This document shows, one piece after another, positions 57,182 through 64,000 of a DNA stretch of 64,000 nucleotides (the stretch's first letter is position 1; the number at the start of each line of letters is the position of its first letter). Location of the stretch: positions 2,530,501-2,594,500 of the forward strand of contig NZ_JAUFQI010000001.1 in NCBI RefSeq assembly GCF_030409715.1, written 5' to 3'. The notes under the pieces were generated by a model, which was not told the DNA's origin, ran no database searches, and saw only the letters and a program-made list of their open reading frames with translations. This DNA comes from Reinekea marina (GTDB lineage: Bacteria; Pseudomonadota; Gammaproteobacteria; Pseudomonadales; Natronospirillaceae). Made by a program: the position numbers and the translations under genes.

Positions 57182-59845
57182 TTAGAAGCTTAAAGAAACG
57201 TCTCTATGGTGCGATTGACACGCAGCGATAGACAACGCCATCGACTCAGACAACTTAGGCTGCTGCCTAACACCAATATTAGTAGCAATAACTTCATCAA
57301 ATGCTAACAAGTGCGGTAACACCTGCTCTGATGCTTGCTCAAGCCAAGCCAAATCTTGAATCAGTTGATCAATAGCCTGATTCTTATACAACACGGCTTC
57401 CACCGTATCTGGAGTATCGCCACGTAAAGCTCTTCGTGCTTTCGTGACTAAACGAGCCACATCGTAAGAACCAGGTACATCGGCTAGACGGTCTTCGAAA
57501 GTTTTAATCCACTCCATTGTCGCTTCGGCACCATCGTTTTCAATACGGCTTTCGATGGATTCAATATCACCACGCAATGCGGCTAATTCATCTTTCGCTT
57601 GAATCACCTGTAGCAATTCTTGGAATGGCGTATAAGTATTATCGACATGATTACGATAAGCAAAACGACTGGTCTTTAGCGTTTTTTCCAGTGCTTGATA
57701 AGTCGACTGAGTTTCTTGCCAGCTCTCAGGAATAGTGGCCGTTAATCGTTCAACTTCCGCCTCCAATTCAGCTATTTCTTTTTCAGCATCTAACACATCT
57801 TCAGCGCTGGTCGATTCTTCATAACGTGCATCGGCAATAAATTTCGTTAACTCTTCAACTTTGGCTAACAGTTGGTTTTGCTCACGCTCAATTTGACGAA
57901 CATTACCATGCAATGGACGGTACGCATTAGAGGCTTCCTCTACGGCTAACTCAGCTTCTCGAACGACACTGACTTTCTCAAACGTTTGCGCCGCCTGCGA
58001 TAGTGAATCGCTTAAAGACGATTGATACTGCTCAGGCAACATAGATACATCGATCTGACGCATCGCTTCAATTGCATCTAAAATTTTGCCTTCATCTCGT
58101 GCATACACCGAGAATACTTCTTCTTCTAAACATTGCTGAAGCTTTGGATTAATCGGTGGCGGAGAGTTCTCAGAAGTTAAAAAGGTTTTGTTTGGCAAGT
58201 AGTTCACCAAAAATGGCATGAACCCAACAATGACTAAGGCTAAAAGCTGCAACCCAATGAATGGAATTACACCTTTATAGATGTCCATGGTTTTAACCGC
58301 TTTTGATGCAACACCACGCAAATAGAACAATGCGAAACCAAACGGAGGTGTTAAGAAACTTGTCTGCATGTTGAGACCAATCATCACACCTAACCAAACA
58401 GCAGTTATGTTTGCATCTGGAGCGGCCAACAAAATAGGCGCGACTAGCGGCACCACCACTACGGCAATCTCAATGAAGTCTAAGAAAAAGCCTAAGACAA
58501 ATATAACCAACATAACAACGAAGAACTGAGTCCAGAATCCGCCAGGTAGGCTGGTCAAGGCATGACGCACCAACTCTTCACCGCCGAAGGCACGGAACGC
58601 AGCGGTTAACATGGCTGCACCGAGTAAGATCACGAAAACCATACTGGTGGTTTTTACTGTTTCAATCATAACGTCGTGCAAGGTGTTATCGGTGCGGTGA
58701 ACTCGAATGATGCTCCATGCTATACCTAGGATTAAAAACACCACTAAAATAACAGCGATCACCAATGCAAACGATTGGCCGCTAGTCTCTAGGTTTTTAA
58801 CGTTAATATTCCAAATAGATAACAATAAACCTAAGCCAATAACCGACGCTAGAGCGATCATCGACGGCGTATAAACGTGCTTTTCGCCTTTATAGAGACG
58901 GTAGCCACCCATTAAAATAGCGCCAACGGCACCAATTGCGCCTGCTTGGTTTACCGTAGCAACGCCCGACAAAATAGAACCGAGTACCGCTATGATGAGA
59001 GCCAATGGTGGAATAAGCGCTTTAAGTACATTCGCCATAAAGCTACGATCGTATTCACCTTCGTAAGGTACCGGCGGAGCCGACTTAGGGCGAAGTAAAG
59101 CGCTGCCTAAGATGTATAAAATATACAAACCCACTAAAACTAGCCCAGGAATAATAGCACCCATGAACATATCGCCGGCACTGGCCGAAACCACATCTAA
59201 ATGTGATGGCATAGAAAACTCGCCAGTTGCAGCACGATAAGCCGCAGCACGCATTGTAGAAGCTTGATCTGCCGCGGAAGACAATTGATCGGCTAAAATA
59301 ATTAAAACAATAGAAGGCGGGATAATTTGCCCTAACGTACCCGAGGCACAAATGGTGCCCGTAGCCAGTGACTTGCTGTAATTGTTTCTCAACATCGCGG
59401 GTAAAGAAATCATACCCATGGCAACTACGGTTGCGCCCACAATACCTGTGGTGGCCGCCAGTAAAGCACCCACTAATACGACTGAAATACCCAAACCACC
59501 TGGCACAGGACCGAATAGTTGAGCCATGGCCACTAATAAATCTTCAGCTATTTTAGAACGCTGAAGCATGATGCCCATGAAAATGAATAAAGGGATGGCA
59601 ATGAGCGTATCGCGCTCGACTTCCCAATAAATGCTCCTAAAGTTGGTTACACCGGCCGTTAGCCACTGAACCGGCCCACCGTCGGCAAAATAAGCACTGC
59701 TATCACCGGCAAAGATTAAGCCACACACAGCCGCCAATGAAATAGCGATAATAGCTGAGCCAGGTAACGCAAAAGCTACAGGAAAACCGGAGACTAAGGC
59801 TCCGATCATCAAAAATACGAGTATTGCTAGAAAAAACAGTTCCAT
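57182..59845 (-). CDS. dctM: TRAP transporter large permease DctM with long C-terminal coiled-coil extension
   Basis: 887 aa, about twice the usual ~430. Residues ~1-556 are the 12-helix DctM permease, including GSAIIAISLAAV, ATTGIVGATVVAMG, CASGTLGQIIPPSI and QTSFLTPPFGFALFYLRG, with a mid-protein insertion of extra helices (~275-400) seen in the 2-oxoacid/mannitol-type TRAP group. Residues ~557-887 are a soluble, strongly charged, coiled-coil region (ELAVEEASNAYRP, DAEKEIAELEAEVERL, ELAALRGDIESIESRI). AAGGAT precedes the ATG, 12 bp after dctQ. The permease role is clear; the role of the tail is not. Confidence 0.9.
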   Translation of the reverse strand: MELFFLAILVFLMIGALVSGFPVAFALPGSAIIAISLAAVCGLIFAGDSSAYFADGGPVQWLTAGVTNFRSIYWEVERDTLIAIPLFIFMGIMLQRSKIAEDLLVAMAQLFGPVPGGLGISVVLVGALLAATTGIVGATVVAMGMISLPAMLRNNYSKSLATGTICASGTLGQIIPPSIVLIILADQLSSAADQASTMRAAAYRAATGEFSMPSHLDVVSASAGDMFMGAIIPGLVLVGLYILYILGSALLRPKSAPPVPYEGEYDRSFMANVLKALIPPLALIIAVLGSILSGVATVNQAGAIGAVGAILMGGYRLYKGEKHVYTPSMIALASVIGLGLLLSIWNINVKNLETSGQSFALVIAVILVVFLILGIAWSIIRVHRTDNTLHDVMIETVKTTSMVFVILLGAAMLTAAFRAFGGEELVRHALTSLPGGFWTQFFVVMLVIFVLGFFLDFIEIAVVVVPLVAPILLAAPDANITAVWLGVMIGLNMQTSFLTPPFGFALFYLRGVASKAVKTMDIYKGVIPFIGLQLLALVIVGFMPFLVNYLPNKTFLTSENSPPPINPKLQQCLEEEVFSVYARDEGKILDAIEAMRQIDVSMLPEQYQSSLSDSLSQAAQTFEKVSVVREAELAVEEASNAYRPLHGNVRQIEREQNQLLAKVEELTKFIADARYEESTSAEDVLDAEKEIAELEAEVERLTATIPESWQETQSTYQALEKTLKTSRFAYRNHVDNTYTPFQELLQVIQAKDELAALRGDIESIESRIENDGAEATMEWIKTFEDRLADVPGSYDVARLVTKARRALRGDTPDTVEAVLYKNQAIDQLIQDLAWLEQASEQVLPHLLAFDEVIATNIGVRQQPKLSESMALSIAACQSHHRDVSLSF

Positions 59846-59857
59846 GATAATCCTTAC

Positions 59858-60868
59858 CTATGCGCCAACGTCTTCATGTGCGTCATCGGCGACTTCAACT
59901 TCATCGACCAAGATAGCAACGTGTTTAAGGAAGTAACTCGAAAATTGCATAATCATTGTTAAAGCAAAAACAGCGAGATACGCAGCTAATAAATATTTAA
60001 CGTACAAACCATAACTGGCTTGAGAAATTTCAAACGTGGCGATTGGGCTGTTTAGCACACTGGTGCTTTCCCACATGCCGATGCCTAAAATTATCCAGCA
60101 AAGTGGTAACCCCAGAGCAACAATACCAACTACATTCACCCAAGCTTTAAACCGTACGGGTTTGCCGGCGTATAAAACATCGACACGAACATGCCCTTCA
60201 GCATTTAACGTATAGGCCGCGGCCAAGAGAAATAACCCCGCATACCAAAAGCGAACTAGATCACCCATAAAGGTTTGTTCATACGAAAACACAAAACGTG
60301 TAATCACAATAAGTAACTCAGCTAAAACGACCATTAACGCTAGCCAAGCAATGGAATATTTTTTAACAAAAAATGCAACAACAAAACTGATTAGAATGAG
60401 TGGAAAGTGAATGTACTGCCCACGAAAAGTTGCGATGCCAAGGTTTCGTTCAAAGTCTTCGCTAGTGAAATAACCTAACAAGCCCTCGACTCTTAGAAAC
60501 GAAATAACACTGTCTACTAAACCAATCAGTAGAACTGTCCAAAATACAGCTCGAACGACATAGGATGTCCAACGAGTTAATTTTTCGCTGTCTTGAATAA
60601 GCAGAACATCAGAAGAACGCTTACTCCAAACTAAAGCAAACGGAAAAACAATTAAATAAGAGGCTAATTGAAGCCAACTTAATGTCGTGGCGCCTTCTTC
60701 GGACCAAAAACCAGCTATGCCAGGCCAATCCTGAGCGACAACGAGATAGTTATTTATAAAAAATACAAATGTAAAAAAAACCATGCCCAACGCAAATGTA
60801 CGCGCAAAAAGATTTATTGATTTGTATTTGGGGGTCGAGGGTTGCTCATGAACAGCGACAATATCCAC
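59858..60868 (-). CDS. dctQ: TRAP transporter small permease DctQ
   Basis: 336 aa, larger than the ~170-aa standard DctQ. An N-terminal extension with three to four extra membrane helices precedes the core DctQ region (~180-310: FVFSYEQTFMGDLVRFWYAG, AEGHVRVDVLYAGKPVRFKAWVN). A short acidic tail follows. Starts with GTG after GGTGAT. It lies between dctP and dctM in a normal P-Q-M order; the extended form pairs with the large DctM type seen here. Confidence 0.87.
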   Translation of the reverse strand: MDIVAVHEQPSTPKYKSINLFARTFALGMVFFTFVFFINNYLVVAQDWPGIAGFWSEEGATTLSWLQLASYLIVFPFALVWSKRSSDVLLIQDSEKLTRWTSYVVRAVFWTVLLIGLVDSVISFLRVEGLLGYFTSEDFERNLGIATFRGQYIHFPLILISFVVAFFVKKYSIAWLALMVVLAELLIVITRFVFSYEQTFMGDLVRFWYAGLFLLAAAYTLNAEGHVRVDVLYAGKPVRFKAWVNVVGIVALGLPLCWIILGIGMWESTSVLNSPIATFEISQASYGLYVKYLLAAYLAVFALTMIMQFSSYFLKHVAILVDEVEVADDAHEDVGA

Positions 60869-60902
60869 TAGATCACCACATTAAATAGAAGGTAAGAAAA
60901 CT

Positions 60903-60935
60903 AAACACCCGCTTAGTAAACCTAAGCAGGTGTTT
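60903..60935 (-). terminator. Intercistronic hairpin between dctP and dctQ
   Basis: AAACACC-GCTTAG pairs with CTAAGC-GGTGTTT around a 5-nt loop with one mismatch. Placed 37 bp after the dctP stop, it could end most transcripts after dctP or protect their 3' end, giving excess binding protein over permease. Confidence 0.6.
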
Positions 60936-60971
60936 TCTTATGTGTTATTAGTAGTTGTAGCGATTAAAAAA

Positions 60972-62066
60972 CTACAGGCCTAATACACGGTTACGTTGCT
61001 GTACGTATGCAGAGTCAGAAATATTGTTCCAACCACCAATCTCTTTACGTGCTTTCACCATACTGTCATGGATCTCTTTCGCTAATGGAGAGTGATCTTG
61101 CACGTCTTCAAATACTTCTTCAGCGGCTTCACCGAATGCATCGTAAGTATCGTCAGAGAAATTACGTAGTTTAACGCCTTGCTGGTTAACCAAACGCTCT
61201 AATGCAGCACCGTTTTTCGCATTGAATTCAGCGAACATAACGTCTGTTTCCATTGCCGCAGCAGCTTCAATGATTGTTTGGTCAGCTTTAGACAGACCAT
61301 CCCACCATTTTTTGTTCATCTGAACACTTAACGCTGCACCTGGCTCATGGTAACCCGGGTAGTAGTAGAATTTAGCGGCTTCATAGAACTTCATGATCTC
61401 ATCGTTCCAAGGGCCAACCCACTCAGTTGCATCAATTGCACCAGAGATTAGGTTTTCATAAATCTGACCGCCAGGTAGAGAAACTGGAGATGCACCTAAC
61501 TTAGCAAGTACAGAACCACCTAGGCCCGGCATACGCATTTTCAAGCCTTTGAAATCAGCAGCTGAACGCATTTCTTTACGGAACCAACCGCCCATTTGTA
61601 CACCCGTGTTACCACAAGTAATACCTTTAAGACCGAAATCTGCAGATAGTTTGTCGTATAACTCTTGGCCACCTGCAAAACGCATCCACGCTGTGAATTC
61701 TGAAGCGGTCAAACCGAATGGTACAGCTGTGAAGTAACCAAAGCCTGGGTGCTTACCTGTAAAGTAGTAATCGGCTCCGTGATACATTTGTGCGTTACCT
61801 GATGCTACTTCATCAAATACATCGAATGCACCAACACGCTCACCGGCAGCAAAGTACTTAACAGTAATACGACCATCGGTCATATCTGACAAGCGCTGTG
61901 CGAAACGCTGGGCACCCGTTCCCAACCCAGGGAAATCACGAGGCCAAGTAGATACCATGCTAATTTCAATTCGATCAGATGCGATTGCTGGCGCTGATAT
62001 AGTCGCAGCAGCGGCTACAGAACCTGCACCGATCAAGCCTTTTTTAATGACGTCACGTCTTTTCAT
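60972..62066 (-). CDS. dctP: TRAP substrate-binding protein DctP, TakP-like
   Basis: Periplasmic binding protein, 364 aa. A twin-arginine signal (MKRRDVIKKG... ending APAIA) precedes the mature domain. GNTGVQMGGWFRKEM, LKMRMPGLGG, GGQIYENLISGAIDATEWVGP and KFYYYPGYHEPG closely follow TakP of Rhodobacter, which binds pyruvate and other 2-oxo acids; lactate-type TRAP proteins are related. AGGAG precedes the ATG at 62066; the frame upstream to 62156 is not coding. First gene of dctPQM, divergent from pntA. Confidence 0.92.
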   Translation of the reverse strand: MKRRDVIKKGLIGAGSVAAAATISAPAIASDRIEISMVSTWPRDFPGLGTGAQRFAQRLSDMTDGRITVKYFAAGERVGAFDVFDEVASGNAQMYHGADYYFTGKHPGFGYFTAVPFGLTASEFTAWMRFAGGQELYDKLSADFGLKGITCGNTGVQMGGWFRKEMRSAADFKGLKMRMPGLGGSVLAKLGASPVSLPGGQIYENLISGAIDATEWVGPWNDEIMKFYEAAKFYYYPGYHEPGAALSVQMNKKWWDGLSKADQTIIEAAAAMETDVMFAEFNAKNGAALERLVNQQGVKLRNFSDDTYDAFGEAAEEVFEDVQDHSPLAKEIHDSMVKARKEIGGWNNISDSAYVQQRNRVLGL

Positions 62067-62456
62067 TGTTTTCTCCTGGTTGGTCACCCATATTTCTATT
62101 CCTGAAATATCGGTTTTCTTTATAATTGTTTTATAACTGCATAGGCAGTGAACCATCTTACGGAGCGATTTTGATCACTCATATGCGCTTGGTTATTGTT
62201 AATATGCGCACTCTAAATCTAACGAAACAAAACACCTTTGAATAGCATTTATTTCAGACTTCCTACTATTGTACGACAAGAAATTCCCAATACCCTCATA
62301 CTAAAGTAGCAGATTTTCTCAAAACACTGTTGCAAAAATCGCGCCCTAAAACCGCCATATTTTATTGAACTCTGTACGCAGTCAATGCATTCTAAAAGGG
62401 TTTAAAACTAAGTTCCACTAAAGTTCTCTAACACTCAGGTAAGGAGAAACACCACT
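62067..62456. other. 390-bp divergent spacer between dctP and pntA
   Basis: No gene. It must contain both promoters. On the plus strand a direct repeat ATATGCGC occurs at 62181-62188 and 62202-62209, 21 bp apart, about 115-140 bp upstream of dctP; a regulator binding one face of the helix could use it. No hexamer pair could be assigned with confidence. Confidence 0.4.
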
Positions 62457-64000
62457 ATGCCGTTAACGATAGCTGTACCACACGATAAGGCTCCAGGCGA
62501 GGCTCGTGTACCGGTCAGTCCAGTTACGACTAAGAAATTAGTCGACCTAGGCTTTAATGTTGCCATTGAAAGCAATGCAGGCGCTGCATCACAATTCTCA
62601 GATGATGATTACAAAGCCGCCGGCGCGACCATAGAAACAGATGCTCAAGCCTTACAGGCAAGCGCAGATATCATTCTAAAAATCAACGCCCCAAGCAGTA
62701 CCACTGAAATCGACCAGTTAAAATCGGGTCAAACGTGGATTTCCTTTTTAGCGCCCGCTCAAAATGAAGACTATTTAGCTGCATTCCAAAACAATGGAGC
62801 TTCTGCCATTGCTTTGGAATCCATTCCTAGAATTTCGCGCGCGCAAAAAATGGATATCCTTAGTTCAATGGGAAACATTGCGGGCTACCGCGCTGTTGTT
62901 GAAGCTGCAAGTAATTTCGGGCGCTTTTTCACCGGGCAAGTCACCGCTGCCGGTAAAATCCCACCGGCCAAGGTACTCGTTATTGGTGCCGGCGTCGCTG
63001 GCTTAGCGGCTATTGGCGCCGCCAAAAGCATGGGGGCTATTGTTCGCGCTTTTGATACCCGCTTAGAAGTAAAAGAGCAGGTTGAATCGATGGGAGGTGA
63101 GTTTCTTACCGTAGAAATCGATGAAGACGGTGCAGGCTCCGGCGGTTACGCTAAAGAAATGTCAAAAGAGTTCATCGAAGCTGAAATGGCGTTGTTTTTA
63201 GAACAAGCTAAAGAAGTCGACATTATTATCACCACGGCACTCATTCCGGGCCGACCAGCACCTAAGCTGATTACCGAAGACATGGTTAAAGCCATGAAAC
63301 CCGGTTCGGTCGTTGTCGATTTAGCTGCGCCTAACGGCGGAAACTGTGCTTGCACGGTGAAAGATGAGGTCGTACAAGCGCATGGGGTAAATATTGTTGG
63401 CTACACCAACATGGCATCTCGTGCGGCGAGCCAATCCAGTACGTTAATGAGTAACAATATATACAGCCTCATTGAACATATGTGCCCTGAAAAGAATGGC
63501 GAGCTGGTGTTTGATTTAAACGACGAGATTACTCGTGGCTGTACAGTGGTTCACGAAAAAGAAATACTGTGGCCTCCACCACCTCCAAAATTATCGGCCG
63601 CGCCAAAGGTGGTTGAAAAACCTGCGGTTGAGCAAGAACCCAAGCCAGAGCCTGTTAAAAAAGCACAACCCATCGCCCTTTATTGGATTATTGCGGGTGC
63701 GCTAATTCTTGGCTTAGGCAAAGTGGCTCCAGCCGACTTTATGGGCCACTTTACCGTATTTGTCCTGTCTGTTTTTGTCGGTTGGCAAGTGGTTTGGAAC
63801 GTCAGCCATTCTTTGCATACGCCGTTAATGAGTGTGACGAACGCCATTTCAGGCATTGTTATTATTGGCAGTTTGCTTCAGGTTACTTCAGAAGGCTCCA
63901 ACCTTGTGACCATTCTAGCGGCGATCGGTATTTTAGTCACCAGCATTAATATCGCCGGCGGATTCTATGTAACCCGCCGAATGCTCAATATGTTCCGCAA
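62457..64000 (+). CDS. pntA: NAD(P) transhydrogenase subunit alpha, cut at the right edge
   Basis: Proton-translocating transhydrogenase alpha subunit of the E. coli type. 514 codons are in the window; by comparison with E. coli PntA (510 aa) only a few residues and the stop are missing. NAD-binding domain: [62 protein letters not shown] proline-rich linker (~380-405) leads to four membrane helices ([15 protein letters not shown] onward). AAGGAG lies 10 nt before the ATG. pntB should follow. Makes NADPH from NADH using the proton gradient. Confidence 0.96.
   Translation, partial: MPLTIAVPHDKAPGEARVPVSPVTTKKLVDLGFNVAIESNAGAASQFSDDDYKAAGATIETDAQALQASADIILKINAPSSTTEIDQLKSGQTWISFLAPAQNEDYLAAFQNNGASAIALESIPRISRAQKMDILSSMGNIAGYRAVVEAASNFGRFFTGQVTAAGKIPPAKVLVIGAGVAGLAAIGAAKSMGAIVRAFDTRLEVKEQVESMGGEFLTVEIDEDGAGSGGYAKEMSKEFIEAEMALFLEQAKEVDIIITTALIPGRPAPKLITEDMVKAMKPGSVVVDLAAPNGGNCACTVKDEVVQAHGVNIVGYTNMASRAASQSSTLMSNNIYSLIEHMCPEKNGELVFDLNDEITRGCTVVHEKEILWPPPPPKLSAAPKVVEKPAVEQEPKPEPVKKAQPIALYWIIAGALILGLGKVAPADFMGHFTVFVLSVFVGWQVVWNVSHSLHTPLMSVTNAISGIVIIGSLLQVTSEGSNLVTILAAIGILVTSINIAGGFYVTRRMLNMFR

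Noticed and set aside
62067..62156. 30-residue extension of dctP
   Set aside because: It would bury the twin-arginine signal peptide; AGGAG lies directly before the ATG at 62066.

Overview
This window looks like chromosomal core DNA of a free-living, aerobic, probably marine gammaproteobacterium. The clues are an E. coli/Pseudomonas-like rpsB-tsf-frr-uppS-cdsA-dxr-rseP-bamA order, fabA-fabB, a Pseudomonas-type dapC/dapD cluster beside glnD, tyrR-phhAB-hpd, a fused-alpha pntA and a TRAP 2-oxoacid-type transporter. A saccharospirillum/reinekea-like member of the old Oceanospirillales would fit, but that is inference. No tRNA, rRNA, CRISPR array or prophage was seen.

Layout. (1) 1-7175, minus strand: envelope and translation genes rpsB, tsf, frr, uppS, cdsA, dxr, rseP and the 5' part of bamA. 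pyrH, normally between tsf and frr, is not there; a terminator and a candidate new frr promoter occupy its place. (2) 7176-9524: an expanded rpsB-map divergent spacer with an IS110-family (IS1111-group) element inserted in a cluster of roughly 200-bp palindromic tandem repeats. (3) 9525-20061, plus strand: map, glnD, dapC, a YffB/ArsC-like reductase, dapD, a RimL-like acetyltransferase and metH. (4) 20165-27037: a 7TM-DISM/degenerate-GGDEF/EAL protein, then on the minus strand phhA, phhB, tyrR and hpd for phenylalanine and tyrosine catabolism. (5) 27038-36349: a HIT / PAP2 phosphatase / MJ1255-type glycosyltransferase group, then a COG3146 acyltransferase-like protein, glyoxalase I, proS, a CBS protein and a YdiJ-type FAD/Fe-S dehydrogenase. 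(6) 36351-41977: a TPP-riboswitch-controlled thiamin operon thiC-thiO-thiS-thiG-thiDE with overlapping or nearly abutting genes. (7) 41974-46433: small membrane proteins, yfbR, a RutR-like TetR regulator, and a REC-TPR response regulator coupled to a histidine kinase without a sensor domain. (8) 46611-50106: a two-gene operon encoding a TPR plus outer-membrane barrel protein (Slam/DUF560-like) and a large secreted FecR-domain protein whose C-terminus resembles the small barrel of type XI secretion cargo. (9) 50193-56963: fabA-fabB, small DUF proteins, threonine catabolism kbl-tdh, a 61-aa orphan and a PlsC-family acyltransferase. (10) 57129-64000: a dctP-dctQ-dctM TRAP operon with an unusually long coiled-coil tail on DctM, divergent from pntA, which runs off the right edge a few residues before its expected end.

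The most interesting places are the Slam-like/FecR pair, the IS1111-group element with a plausible guide-RNA region inside a palindromic repeat array, the missing pyrH, the DctM tail, and a terminator hairpin that also contains the ribosome-binding site of the PAP2 gene. Starts were moved from the longest open frame wherever a Shine-Dalgarno sequence and family alignment favoured an internal codon. All family assignments come from reading motifs by eye; no database search was run.
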